DNA of 43,521 nucleotides from Myxococcota bacterium (GCA_028284955.1 JANQQS010000156.1:1-43521), one strand, 5' to 3'; shown: positions 34,107 through 43,278, numbered from the stretch's first letter. Numbers and translations are program-made. The notes: a model not told the origin generated them from the sequence alone.

Positions 34107-35354
34107 GTGTTTAAAAGCAGTTCTTCCTCGAACCTCTCCGTTGCGTCCCGCCTTGAACCACCTCCCGTAGACGCCGACCGGAATTCTCGCGAAGCCTCGT
34201 TTGCGATCGATTTGCAAACCGGCCGCGTCATCGAGGCGAACGCCGGGCTCGAATCGATCATAGGGCATGCCGCGGAACATTTGATTGGCACGCGTCTCGA
34301 TGTACTTCAGCCGGGATGTCCGACCCCGCACACCAAGCCTTTAACGGAAACAGTGTGGAGGACGCCAGGGCTGCACGAGGATATATGTATCGCCCGCGCA
34401 GGTGAATCGTATGCGATCGTATCCTTGCGGGTGAGCCACGACCTGACGGACGCTCGCCAGCGGGCAATATGCATCGTGCGAGATGAAACCGAACGACGAC
34501 GCTTGGAGTTCGAGCTCATCGATCAGCATGTCGCCTTGCTTCGAAGTTTGGAGGAAACAGAACTACAGAAACGCCGCGTCGAAGCACTATCGACGCGGCT
34601 TCGGGAAGCCACGAGACGAGCCGCACTCAGCGAAGTCGTCGCAGAAGTCGCACATTGCATTAACAACCCTCTGGGCGCGCTATCAAGCTCGCTTCGTGTA
34701 CTCCAGCAAAAACTCGACAGGAACGAGACCGTTTCGACCTCCGAGCAACAAATACTCGAACGTTGCGAACAGCTCACAAAGAGAATCTCGCGTTCCGTAG
34801 ACGAGCTACGTGCCGCTTGCCATCACGCCCTTCCCGCAGGAACCTCCGAACACTGCAACGTCGAGCAAGAAGTGCGCTCCGCAATGGATGTGCTGGCGCA
34901 TCGAAAACCGCCAGGGGTTCATATCTCGGTTTGCTTGGATCCGAATCTCTTCGCTCGTATACCCGCCGACGAACTACATCATTGCGCCACGAATCTGATT
35001 GCCAATGCGTTCGACGCCGTCGGTCACGAGGGAACAATCCATATCGACGCCTGGCGCGACGAAAATCTCGCCAAACTACGGGTTCGAGACAGCGGTCCCG
35101 GAATCGACGAGTCACTCCGTGACCGTATCTTCGAACCATTCTTTTCGACGAAACGGTCGCCCGGTGACAATAGCCCGAAGCAGTCGACGGGAAAGCCACC
35201 GATCGGAGGCATGGGGGTAGGTCTCTCCGTAGCGCGCAGAACTGCCCTGCGACATCAAGGGTCACTGGTCCTCGAGTGCACTCCTAAGGGTGCTTCCTTT
35301 CTTTTGAAAGTACCCGCTACGAACGAAGAGATTGGAATAGAGGTAGCTCCATGA
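34107..35354 (+). CDS. PAS-domain sensor histidine kinase, flagellar regulator
   Basis: 415 residues, GTG start at 34107, no ribosome site visible. No membrane helix, so it senses inside the cell. A PAS-like domain (residues about 32-125: FAIDLQTGRVIEANAGLESIIG) is followed by a coiled coil (130-175). The phospho-accepting His is H183 in VAEVAHCINNPLGAL. The HATPase domain follows: N-box LHHCATNLIANAFDAVG, G1 RDSGPGIDESLRDRIFEPFFSTK, G2 GGMGVGLSVAR. It is FlgS/NtrB-like and divergent from the sigma-54 activator, so it is a candidate kinase for that regulator. Its stop overlaps the next gene by ATGA. Confidence 0.88.
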   Translation: MFKSSSSSNLSVASRLEPPPVDADRNSREASFAIDLQTGRVIEANAGLESIIGHAAEHLIGTRLDVLQPGCPTPHTKPLTETVWRTPGLHEDICIARAGESYAIVSLRVSHDLTDARQRAICIVRDETERRRLEFELIDQHVALLRSLEETELQKRRVEALSTRLREATRRAALSEVVAEVAHCINNPLGALSSSLRVLQQKLDRNETVSTSEQQILERCEQLTKRISRSVDELRAACHHALPAGTSEHCNVEQEVRSAMDVLAHRKPPGVHISVCLDPNLFARIPADELHHCATNLIANAFDAVGHEGTIHIDAWRDENLAKLRVRDSGPGIDESLRDRIFEPFFSTKRSPGDNSPKQSTGKPPIGGMGVGLSVARRTALRHQGSLVLECTPKGASFLLKVPATNEEIGIEVAP

Positions 35355-36532
35355 GCATCTCGTCATACTTCGGAAGGCAAGAAGGTGTCGATGAGAGGCA
35401 GAGCTTTGCCTCGCACCAAAGCGTGTTGGTTGTGGATGATGATCCGATGGTTCGGAGCGCGTTGGTCGACGAACTCGGGATTGATTTTGATGTCACCGGT
35501 GTGGGAAGTGGCGAGGATGCGCTCAGCCGCTTGGAACGACGCCGCTATGACGCCCTGGTCACCGACGTGCGCATGCCGGGAATGGATGGCGTCACCCTCA
35601 TGGACCGCGCGCGCACAATGCAGCCAGACCTCGTACGCATTTTTCTCACGGGCTACGCCGATGACCACGTCGTGCGCTCGGCAATTGCTTGGGGCGCCTA
35701 CAAGCTTCGCAAGCCATGGGGTTCAGAACTCACCGTCACTTTGCGGAGCGCTCTGCAGCACAAGGAGCAGTACGCGCGAATGAGGCGTATGGCTGCGCTG
35801 GGGGCGGTCGCCGCGGGGGTCGCTCATGACGTCCGATCTCCGCTCAGCGCGCTCAAGATGAACATGACTTTGCTCGATGAAGAACTCAAAGAGCAACCGA
35901 TCTTCGAAGTCTTGCGAGATATTCTTGCCGACAACCACAACGCGATCGAAGCGATCGAGCGGGTTCTTCATACGATGCACGCGGTGTCCGAACGACCCGA
36001 GTCATCGGGCCCGGTAGATATCCACTACGCCATCGACCTGGCGGTGCGACTGTCCCGCCGGCAGTTCTCAGAACGGAATATCCAGGTTCGCGTGGATGCG
36101 CCAAAGCAACTTGCCGCTACCGGAACACCTGGAGAAGTTGGCCAGGTGCTGCTCAACTTGTTGACCAACGGCGCGCAAGCAAGCCCTCGCGGTGGAACGG
36201 TGGAAATTCGAGCTCAACAATACGAACGATGGGCATCCATCACCGTACACGACTCGGGGTGGGGCGTGAACGCCGACGACGCGGAAACAATTTTCACGCC
36301 GTTCCAAACTTCGAAGCCCGACGGCATGGGGCTTGGACTTTCTATTTCTCGCGAGATGGCAAGACGCCACGGAGGAGATCTCGTTCTTCGAAATCCAGGA
36401 GAACCCGGCGCCTGTTTCGAACTCCGTCTACCGCTGGCCCAGCCGGAAGCACCCACGACGAAAATGCGGCCAGTTCCTCCTTCATCTAACTCTTCCTCAT
36501 CGCATGAAGCTGGCGCCGCACCTAGTGCCTAG
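35351..36532 (+). CDS. REC-first hybrid histidine kinase
   Basis: 393 residues. The order is reversed relative to common hybrid kinases. A receiver comes first (SVLVVDDDPMVRSAL; D72 in TDVRMPGMDG; Thr in FLTGYAD; K121 in LRKPWG). A kinase core follows, with H159 in VAAGVAHDVRSPLSALKMNM, an N-box like LLNLLTNGAQASPRGG, G1 VHDSGWGVNADDAETIFTPFQTSK and G2 GMGLGLSISREMARRHGG. It is soluble and ATGA-coupled to the upstream PAS kinase. The receiver may be phosphorylated by the first kinase and gate the second, giving a two-step relay toward the sigma-54 activator; that wiring is inferred. The C-terminal 25 residues are Ser/Pro-rich. Confidence 0.87.
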   Translation: MSISSYFGRQEGVDERQSFASHQSVLVVDDDPMVRSALVDELGIDFDVTGVGSGEDALSRLERRRYDALVTDVRMPGMDGVTLMDRARTMQPDLVRIFLTGYADDHVVRSAIAWGAYKLRKPWGSELTVTLRSALQHKEQYARMRRMAALGAVAAGVAHDVRSPLSALKMNMTLLDEELKEQPIFEVLRDILADNHNAIEAIERVLHTMHAVSERPESSGPVDIHYAIDLAVRLSRRQFSERNIQVRVDAPKQLAATGTPGEVGQVLLNLLTNGAQASPRGGTVEIRAQQYERWASITVHDSGWGVNADDAETIFTPFQTSKPDGMGLGLSISREMARRHGGDLVLRNPGEPGACFELRLPLAQPEAPTTKMRPVPPSSNSSSSHEAGAAPSA

Positions 36533-36562
36533 TCCCATTTGAAACGATTGAAGGACTAAGCA

Positions 36563-37261
36563 TTAGTACTTTGTAAGTCGCAGATAGACATGCGCCCAGG
36601 TCAACATGAGTACCGGAATCACCGCGAGCACGCCAACGCAGCACGCGCTGAACCCAACCAGCACCAACCCACATCCGATGAGGCTGAGCACCAGTAGATT
36701 GACGCGGTGTCCATCCGTAAACGCCCAGCTCTCCTTCAGTGCTTGAATGGGCCCGACATTACGGTCCACAAGCAAAGGCCCGGCAAGCACTACCCCGAGC
36801 CAAAAGATGACGCCGGGAACGATACAAAGCAGCAGACCAAATGAGGTCACTGCGTTGGTGATCAGCTGCAGCACAAACATCGGCACCAAGTAGGGCGTGC
36901 CGGTGAACACATCTGCAAACGCGTAGGCTTCGCCTCGAACCGCACGTAACGCGAATACCAGCGATCCGGCCATGCAATACGAGCCGAGCACCAAACCGAT
37001 CAGGGTCATGAGCGCAGAAATCGCGTATCCAACGATGGTTCCGCCGTCGTCCCCCAAGATGACCTCCGCGATGGTCGACAGAACCGGGCCGACAATGCTG
37101 GGGGTGGCCTCGATGAGAGTGATTGCGATCAGCGGGAGCAACAGACCCGCAGGGTCTTCCTTTACCTTTTCAAACGCGAAGGTAATCGACTCGATTGGCG
37201 ACCACGGAGTTCCCGACGCGGGCTCCTGTGGTTCGGGCTCTACTGCTTCGCTCCACTCCAT
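36563..37261 (-). CDS. Multipass membrane protein of unknown function
   Basis: 232 residues, start ATG 37261 with GGGAGG about 11 nt upstream. An acidic/Pro-rich N-terminus (WSEAVEPEPQEPASG) precedes about six hydrophobic segments, among them LLLPLIAITLIEATPSIVGPV, IVGYAISALMTLIGLVLGSYC and LLVLSLIGCGLVLVGFSACCVGVLAVIPVLML. The pattern (long N-tail, then GLVLGSYCMAGSLVFALRAVRGEAYAFADVFTG) resembles the DUF975/YciC-like membrane families common in this kind of genome, but I cannot assign one. It is convergent with the kinase operon (30 nt gap) and no enzymatic residues stand out. Confidence 0.75.
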   Translation of the reverse strand: MEWSEAVEPEPQEPASGTPWSPIESITFAFEKVKEDPAGLLLPLIAITLIEATPSIVGPVLSTIAEVILGDDGGTIVGYAISALMTLIGLVLGSYCMAGSLVFALRAVRGEAYAFADVFTGTPYLVPMFVLQLITNAVTSFGLLLCIVPGVIFWLGVVLAGPLLVDRNVGPIQALKESWAFTDGHRVNLLVLSLIGCGLVLVGFSACCVGVLAVIPVLMLTWAHVYLRLTKY

Positions 37262-37350
37262 ATCGCCTTAGCCTCCCCGCACGGACCGAACCGAAGTTTG
37301 CGATCGTGTACTAGCACAAACTACATAGCCAGAGCGAGGCTCCGGCACCA

Positions 37351-37379
37351 TTGACTGTTCGCAATAATCTGGCTACTCG
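37351..37379 (+). promoter_or_regulatory. Possible sigma-70-type promoter of the beta-barrel gene
   Basis: TTGACT (37351-37356), 17 nt, TACTCG (37374-37379). The -35 is good, the -10 poor. The start point would fall at or next to the ATG at 37386, again a leaderless arrangement. Confidence 0.3.
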
Positions 37380-37385
37380 CGTGCT

Positions 37386-37907
37386 ATGAGAAGATCGACT
37401 CGGTTCAGCGTGGCCGCAGCATTGTGTGTCGCTTGTTGGTTCATCCCGCAAAACGGAGAAGCCCAATACCGGGGTCGGTCAGGTCGTTTTCAAGCAGGGT
37501 TCGGCTTTGGCTTCACCGCCGACCCGACTAGCTTCGCGTTTGATTTCAAGACCGGCTATTACTTCACCGAAAACATCAGCCTCGTACCTCGCTTCTCCGT
37601 TGGATTTGACGACGATTTCACACTCTTCTTTCTTATGGCCGACGGGCGCTATTCGTTTGATATCCGCAACGCGAGGCTGGCCGAACTGAAACCTTTTGTC
37701 GGTTTCGGCTTGGGAGCCACCATCGCCAAACCCGATCAGGCCGACGCCGACGCGGCGTTTACATTCGAGTTTCCCGTGGGCTTCGACTACTACATCCGGC
37801 CGAACTGGTCCGTGGGGACAGAGATGCAATTCATGGTTCCGATTGGACTGTCCGGAGACAACTTCATCTTTGAGTGGATTGTCATCAACGGCCGCTATCT
37901 GTTTTGA
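37386..37907 (+). CDS. Small outer-membrane beta-barrel protein
   Basis: 173 residues. The signal peptide MRRSTRFSVAAALCVACWF ends near GEAQ. The rest alternates polar and hydrophobic residues with aromatic girdles (FQAGFGFGFTADPTSFAFDFKTGYYF, ISLVPRFSVGFDDDFTLFFLMADGRYSF) and ends in the C-terminal Phe (GRYLF) recognised by the BAM machinery. This predicts an eight-stranded OmpA/OmpW-sized barrel without a periplasmic domain. A specific function cannot be assigned. It stands alone on the plus strand, convergent with the permease gene (25 nt gap). Confidence 0.8.
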   Translation: MRRSTRFSVAAALCVACWFIPQNGEAQYRGRSGRFQAGFGFGFTADPTSFAFDFKTGYYFTENISLVPRFSVGFDDDFTLFFLMADGRYSFDIRNARLAELKPFVGFGLGATIAKPDQADADAAFTFEFPVGFDYYIRPNWSVGTEMQFMVPIGLSGDNFIFEWIVINGRYLF

Positions 37908-37932
37908 CGGGACCCAGTTGACTTCTCTCCGC

Positions 37933-39255
37933 TCAGCTTGAGCTAGGCTGACCCCGCATTTTTCGCACAACGTTCGTGCTTCCATAAGTGAGCAACGCGA
38001 GCGCTGCCACGAGGCCCATCCAGAGCACCAGATGCGTCTTCGCCCGCAGGCCAAAGTAGAGCATCCACAGCGCAAGCATCGCATAGGCCGCGGCGGCAAC
38101 CAAACGAAAGGCAGATGGTCGCTTTACGTCGCGACGCGAAAAGCGCACTTTAAACAGGGTCAAAACCGTCACCAGAGTGAACAGGGTAAGGATCGCGCTG
38201 ACATCATGCATGATCTCCTGAAACGGTTGGACCAAAACGATCACGATCGCGATCGCTCCCTGCAAGAGTACCGAGCCCACTGGCGGTCGTCCGTCGGCCT
38301 TTGCAAATATTCGCGGAAGAAAACCATCTTGAGCCATCGCGGCGCAGACTCGAGGACCCACAAACATCATCGCGCTGGCCGCGGAAATCAGCGCCACGAC
38401 CATCATCAGAGAAGCAACGTGGCCCGCCGTGTCGCCGAGCCACTGGGCGATAAGCACGTGGGCAAGGGTAATCCGGGTTTCTTCGTAGGTATGGACCGCC
38501 GACGCCATCTCTGGCTTAAGGTTCGCGACAAAGACCCAGTTGATGAGCAAATATACGACGCCGACCCCTAGACAACCCCATATCGTAGCGCGCGCCACAT
38601 CTCGTTTCGGGTTTCCGAATTCCTCGCTCGCGTACACCGCAGCGTTCCACCCGCTGAACGCAAACGCGATGTAGAACAAGCTGGCCATAAACGGAGACCA
38701 GCGAAAACCTTCGCCGCCTTGGGGCGAAACCCCAGTTGAGGCCTGCCACTCGGTGCTCGCCAATCCCACCGCGAGAAACGCGATCACGATCAGAATCTTT
38801 AGCGCGACAAGTAGGTCTTGGCCGATTTGAGACGCACGAAGATTTGCAGTGTGCAGCAACGTAATCGCCAGCACCAAAACGATCGCCACCGTCGTTGTAC
38901 CAATGGCGGGAATCAGTGTCTTCAAGAACGCCGCCGCGGCAATGGCGCCGATGGCCACAGGACCCGAAAAACCAACCAGCACCGACGCCCAACCCGCAAG
39001 GTACCCCAGCGCAGGATGCACTAAATCGGACAAATATCGGTATTCGCCGCCTGATTGAGGGACGAGCTCAGCGAGTGTCGCATAGCTCAGCGCGCCGCAT
39101 AGCGCGAACGCGGTGCCAACGAGCCACGCAACGAGGATCGTCCGTCCGCTGAGGTCTTGAACCATAAAGCCGGTGGAAAGAAAAACTCCGGACCCGACCA
39201 TGTTTCCAACGACGAGTCCGACCCCAGACCACACACTCAGTTGCGGTGATGACAT
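37933..39255 (-). CDS. APC-family amino-acid permease
   Basis: 440 residues with about 12 membrane helices. The family start is clear: VWSGVGLVVGNMVGSGVFLSTGF in helix 1 with the unwound G-S-G motif, and ALSYATLAELVPQSGGEYRYL in helix 2-3. FSGWNAAVYASEEFGNPKRDVARA is the conserved helix 6 to loop motif of the APA/LAT group. It should exchange or import amino acids across the inner membrane; the substrate cannot be told. It lies 60 nt after the OmpA-like gene on the same strand and could be co-transcribed. Confidence 0.92.
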   Translation of the reverse strand: MSSPQLSVWSGVGLVVGNMVGSGVFLSTGFMVQDLSGRTILVAWLVGTAFALCGALSYATLAELVPQSGGEYRYLSDLVHPALGYLAGWASVLVGFSGPVAIGAIAAAAFLKTLIPAIGTTTVAIVLVLAITLLHTANLRASQIGQDLLVALKILIVIAFLAVGLASTEWQASTGVSPQGGEGFRWSPFMASLFYIAFAFSGWNAAVYASEEFGNPKRDVARATIWGCLGVGVVYLLINWVFVANLKPEMASAVHTYEETRITLAHVLIAQWLGDTAGHVASLMMVVALISAASAMMFVGPRVCAAMAQDGFLPRIFAKADGRPPVGSVLLQGAIAIVIVLVQPFQEIMHDVSAILTLFTLVTVLTLFKVRFSRRDVKRPSAFRLVAAAAYAMLALWMLYFGLRAKTHLVLWMGLVAALALLTYGSTNVVRKMRGQPSSS

Positions 39256-39315
39256 GTCGTCGATTCAGCCTTGATGGATCTGGTAGCCCAGCCGGGCTAC
39301 TTGTTTCGCCGCCGC

Positions 39316-40011
39316 CTAGAGACGGCAGTCGATCCACGCGACAAACGCGCTCCGATTCAGGTCTTCCGGCGTGCAGGTCTCCGCGCTTCCGCTCCGAGAC
39401 CATTCGCAAAAACTTGGATCGAGCTGAGCGTACTCCTCGCCCAGCCAAAGAAGACCCACCTGGCGCTCGAGTTCGGGATCTTGAAATGTCTGCTGGAGAT
39501 GGGTCAGCACGCTTTCAGCCCGACCCTGCGACAACTCGCTGTTCACCTGGACTGGGCCATCGGGGGAAGCTCGGGCAACCACGAAAAAGTAGCTCGCCCC
39601 ACGTCGATCGGCGAATACCCTGTCCACCAAAGCGTGATCGGCCGCATCCAAGTCCGATGATGCTTTGTCGAATTGGACGATCCCTCCGCGCTTTTGCATC
39701 GGGACAAAAAGCGCGTTGAAATCTGCGTCGTCCATCGTTGCGACGTTCTTCGCTTGCACGGGCTGGCATCCTCGCCCCCCGGTGCTGCCGATGAGACCGC
39801 AGCTTTGAAGCACCCGTCGGAGAATCTTCTTGAGCTCCGGCGTGCAGTACTGCTCGTTGGCTGCCGCCGCAACAGCTGCTTCAGGCTCTTCTTTGCGGCC
39901 CGTCTCTTCGGCGGCAAGTCGCGCTTCCGCTGCACCAGTCCAGCTCACCACCAAAGCCACGGGAAGCAACAGCAATACGACGCCAATCGCGCCTACAAGC
40001 GTTCGAATCAT
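39316..40011 (-). CDS. OmpA-like peptidoglycan-associated protein
   Basis: 231 residues. An N-terminal hydrophobic signal or anchor (TLVGAIGVVLLLLPVALVVS) is followed by an Ala/Glu linker and a Cys-containing region (YCTPELKKILRRVLQSCG). The C-terminal part is a divergent OmpA domain (IVQFDKASSDLDAADHALVDRVF, then NSELSQGRAESVLTHLQQTF, ending LNRSAFVAWIDC). The usual NRRVEI ending is replaced by NRSAFVAW, so peptidoglycan binding may be altered. At least five Cys residues fit its coupling, by an ATGA overlap, to the VKOR-DsbA disulfide-forming gene. Confidence 0.75.
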   Translation of the reverse strand: MIRTLVGAIGVVLLLLPVALVVSWTGAAEARLAAEETGRKEEPEAAVAAAANEQYCTPELKKILRRVLQSCGLIGSTGGRGCQPVQAKNVATMDDADFNALFVPMQKRGGIVQFDKASSDLDAADHALVDRVFADRRGASYFFVVARASPDGPVQVNSELSQGRAESVLTHLQQTFQDPELERQVGLLWLGEEYAQLDPSFCEWSRSGSAETCTPEDLNRSAFVAWIDCRL

Positions 40012-41687
40012 GGCTGTGCCTCCTCTGCCGCGCCTCCGGTAGCCGACCCGCCCGGCGGTGATGGAGTATCGGTGGGCGGCGGCGTTGGACTGGGCGCTGC
40101 GGCACCTCCGCTCGGCGGCGCAGAAGGTGGTTCCCCAGGAGACGGGCTTCCACCCGAAGGCGTCGTTTCGTCCGCCGGCGCGTCTCCCGTAGCAGACCCA
40201 GGAAGATTTGCGTTCGAATCGGCAGGCGAGTCACCAGTCGGTTCACCCGCTGCCGTGTCTTCCGCCGCAGGGACGGTTTCTCCCTGCCCGCGCGGCGCAT
40301 TTGCGCCGGAGTTGGATTCGGTATTCGCGGGTGTTGGTGTCGACGGGCGAGCGGGCTCTCGCGGAGGTACCGCTCCCGGAGCCGATGGTCCCCGAGGAGC
40401 TACGCCGCCCGCCGGGGTCTCTTCGCGCGGCATCCGAGGGCGGGTTTTGGCTCGTTCGACGAGACGGGTCAGTGCGTAGTCCATGCCCAAGTCGGTGTCT
40501 GCATCGCACATCCGCATGCCGGCGACGTAGACTTGAGGCGTCAACACCGGCATCTGGTTGTGCACCGCCCACCGCAGCCCGAGGTTCAGTTTGGAGCGGA
40601 TGCGCGGCGACCCGATGCAATCTTTGAGCTGTGGGAACTCCGCGCTGACCATCTGCGCTGGAGCATTGGGGTTGTTCGCGGCGGCTTCTCGAATGCGATC
40701 CTGGTGCTCGAACGACCAGGCCAGGACTCGCGACGCATCGTTTCCCGCGCAGAGAATCGCTTCGCTCACCGCACAGGCGCCGGGATGAATCGGTCGATCC
40801 ACCATCCAGTTGCATTCACTATCCAACGGAAACAGCAGCGCCCTTCGGTGAAGCTGCTGCGCCTCGGAGAGCGCCTGAAAGCGTCGTTCGAAGCCCCGAC
40901 ACGCCGGACAAAGCGGGTCGAGAACCTCCACCACATCGATTCCGAGACCGCCCCCGCGAGCATTTCCGCCCACGGGAACGAGCACGCCACTCGGGTCTGC
41001 CGGCGCAGAGAGCTCTCCGCAACTGCCGATGTAGCGATCGAACGCGGGCGCGCGCATCGCGTAAGCCATCACCGGAAAGGAGACAAAGAGCACACCAAGA
41101 ACAAAGAGGCCAAGCCCACCCAGCATCGACAAGCGAGTCGTCGGTGCATCGTCGCGATCGTCCGCCGACGAGACGGCGCGCAGCGAATCAGACCTCCGCG
41201 CCCGAAGCCAAAGACCAACCGCAGCGACAAACGCCAAAACGCTCGATGCGTAGATCCCTACGCATAGCTTGCACGTGGTATCGAGCTCGGAGATCGAAAT
41301 GATCCCCATCACGAGCGAGGCCAAGAGCGGCAAACAGGTCGCCAACATGAGGAATAACGTCGCGCCGCTGTCTTCCTGCATGCGAAACAAAACAATCGAG
41401 ACGGTCCAAAAGACCAAAAAAAGAAAAACCGACATCGCCGGAAGCGCAATCGGCACGCCCCCCCATATCGACGTTCTAAACACCGAAGAGTAGGGGCTCA
41501 TGAGCGTGACTTCGCAGCCCGACGACTCCGACGCGTCCGCCCCCACGATTCCCGGCAAGAACGAGCAATGCACACCGTGGACCTGCCGATCCAAATGCGC
41601 CGTGAAGTCGTATGAGGAAAACGCCGCGAACGCGAACCCAGCGAGCCCCGCGACAAAAACGGCAACGGTCAGCGGATGCGGTCGCAT
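40008..41687 (-). CDS. VKOR-DsbA fusion, disulfide bond formation
   Basis: 559 residues; ATG 41687, GGAGGAG 7 nt upstream. The N-terminal half is a vitamin K epoxide reductase domain with about five membrane helices, loop cysteines C41 and C58 (SSGCEVTLMSPYSSVF) and the active CKLC (C139/C142) at the quinone side. After a helix at about 190-212 comes a periplasmic thioredoxin/DsbA domain with CPAC (C260/C263) and a cis-Pro loop (VLTPQVYVAG). The protein should oxidise periplasmic cysteines and pass electrons to quinone in one chain. Residues about 417-559 are a 143-residue Pro/Gly/Ala/Thr tail with no homology I recognise. Confidence 0.92.
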   Translation of the reverse strand: MRPHPLTVAVFVAGLAGFAFAAFSSYDFTAHLDRQVHGVHCSFLPGIVGADASESSGCEVTLMSPYSSVFRTSIWGGVPIALPAMSVFLFLVFWTVSIVLFRMQEDSGATLFLMLATCLPLLASLVMGIISISELDTTCKLCVGIYASSVLAFVAAVGLWLRARRSDSLRAVSSADDRDDAPTTRLSMLGGLGLFVLGVLFVSFPVMAYAMRAPAFDRYIGSCGELSAPADPSGVLVPVGGNARGGGLGIDVVEVLDPLCPACRGFERRFQALSEAQQLHRRALLFPLDSECNWMVDRPIHPGACAVSEAILCAGNDASRVLAWSFEHQDRIREAAANNPNAPAQMVSAEFPQLKDCIGSPRIRSKLNLGLRWAVHNQMPVLTPQVYVAGMRMCDADTDLGMDYALTRLVERAKTRPRMPREETPAGGVAPRGPSAPGAVPPREPARPSTPTPANTESNSGANAPRGQGETVPAAEDTAAGEPTGDSPADSNANLPGSATGDAPADETTPSGGSPSPGEPPSAPPSGGAAAPSPTPPPTDTPSPPGGSATGGAAEEAQP

Positions 41688-41844
41688 CGTACGATCTCCT
41701 CCATGGGGGCGCCTTTCGCCAAAATCGGAGACACAGCCTTTCTTGGACTGGAGAGCCTCCTCGCCTGCGGGATCCTATCCAGGAAGCCGCGCGCGCGTCC
41801 ACTCCGCGGCCATTGCGCGGAATTTGTGGAACCAATACAGCGAG

Positions 41845-43164
41845 TTACGCGGCCACGATCTCGCGACGAACCGTGGGAGACCGCTCAGGATGGGAGCTTC
41901 CGGCCTCCAAAGCGAGCGCCATGGCCGCTTCAACGGCGAGTCGATGCCGAGCGAGGGGAGCAAGCGCCTGCATCAGCGCGATGGCCGATGGAAAGCGCTG
42001 CTCACGGTCGCGCGCAAGGAGACGAGAGACAATCGCCTCGAGCTTCGGATCGACATCCGGAAGATGTTTTCGTAACACGGGAGCATCCTCGCGAATGATT
42101 CGCCTCAGCAGTCGAGGAATGCTCTCCTCGGCGAACGGCGCAACCCCCGTCAGGCACTCGTACATAACCACTCCGACCGCGAAAAGGTCGGCCCGTGCAT
42201 CGACGTTGGGATCACCCGCCGCCTGCTCAGGGGACACATAGCTCGGCGTTCCGTAGACGCGACCCCGTTCTCGATCCCGCTCCGCATAGGGCGCAAAAGC
42301 GCTCGCGCAAACGCCAAAGTCGAGCAAACTCACATTCAGCGCGCCCTCTACCGATCGGTCGAGCAGAATATGCTCCGGTTTGATGTCCCGATGCACGTAC
42401 CCCCGCCGGTGTACATGGTGAAGAATGGCGGCCAGCCGCATCGCGAGGGCGATGGTTTCGTCTGCGTCGAGCGGGCCGCGACCTTGTAGAGGAAGACCAC
42501 CGTGGTGAGGTGCTCTGCGACGAAGAATCCTGCTGAGCGCTTCGCTGTGGAGGTAGCGAAATACGACGTACGGCGACCCATCGCGGAGGAGTCCTTGGTC
42601 CAAAACCGGCACCACACCAGGATGGCGCACGCGGTATCCAACCTCGGCTTCGCGCAACAGCCGCCGGGTGAGATCGGCATTTCGGACGAACTGCGGACGC
42701 ATCGTCTTTACCACGACTGTTTCGTGATCGCTGAGACGCGTCGCCTCAAACACGATGCCCGTGCCACCGACGCCGATGCATGCGCCGACCTCGTATTGGC
42801 CATCAAGCACGCTGCCTCGGAGATCCGGTCGTTCATCGAACGTCACGGCGTCACGATCGGGGTTCTTGGACTCTACGTCAAAAAACCCGCAGCACTCGGG
42901 TCGAACGGCGCGCCGATTGATCGGGCCCACCGGTGCTCGAACGGAAGGCGAGCGTCGCAAATCTTCGTTGCGCGACACCACAGCGCGCGCGAACTGATTG
43001 TCGGGAGAGCGATTTCGGTCCACCCGACGAACTGCCGTCGCGACGTCCTCGAACGCTTCTGGCGGGTGCTGCTCACCCAGCGTTACCGCATACAGATCAC
43101 AGTTCGTATTGCGAGACCCCACGTCGGTAGAGTACGGCGACCGGGCTCCAACGTGAACCCTCAT
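41845..43164 (-). CDS. Ser/Thr protein kinase with N-to-H catalytic-loop change
   Basis: 439 residues from ATG 43164; no clear ribosome site. The first 117 residues (AVTLGEQHPPEAFEDVATAVRRV and on) match nothing I know. The kinase domain is at about 123-415: Gly loop IGVGGTGIVFEA (130-141), K153 in VVVKTM, HRD at 258-260, DFG at 282-284, activation end GTPSYVSPEQ, and DARADLFAVGVVMYECLTG. The invariant Asn after HRDIKPE is His265 (HRDIKPEHILL). It lacks the transmembrane and PASTA parts of PknB, so it is cytoplasmic. It lies 157 nt upstream of the VKOR-DsbA gene on the same strand. Confidence 0.88.
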   Translation of the reverse strand: MRVHVGARSPYSTDVGSRNTNCDLYAVTLGEQHPPEAFEDVATAVRRVDRNRSPDNQFARAVVSRNEDLRRSPSVRAPVGPINRRAVRPECCGFFDVESKNPDRDAVTFDERPDLRGSVLDGQYEVGACIGVGGTGIVFEATRLSDHETVVVKTMRPQFVRNADLTRRLLREAEVGYRVRHPGVVPVLDQGLLRDGSPYVVFRYLHSEALSRILRRRAPHHGGLPLQGRGPLDADETIALAMRLAAILHHVHRRGYVHRDIKPEHILLDRSVEGALNVSLLDFGVCASAFAPYAERDRERGRVYGTPSYVSPEQAAGDPNVDARADLFAVGVVMYECLTGVAPFAEESIPRLLRRIIREDAPVLRKHLPDVDPKLEAIVSRLLARDREQRFPSAIALMQALAPLARHRLAVEAAMALALEAGSSHPERSPTVRREIVAA

Positions 43165-43251
43165 CGCAGCTTTCCAACCAAAAGCCTTCCGAACCGCAGT
43201 TTTGGGCTCTCGAGGTAAGCTCTAGGGGTTACTCCAAAGGCTCACCAAAGC

Positions 43252-43263
43252 GTCTCTAGAGAC
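43252..43263. repeat. 12-bp perfect palindrome upstream of the kinase gene
   Basis: GTCTCTAGAGAC, 88 nt before the kinase start codon. It may be an operator for a dimeric regulator; nothing else supports that. Confidence 0.4.
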
Positions 43264-43278
43264 TAAAGCAAAGGCTGC

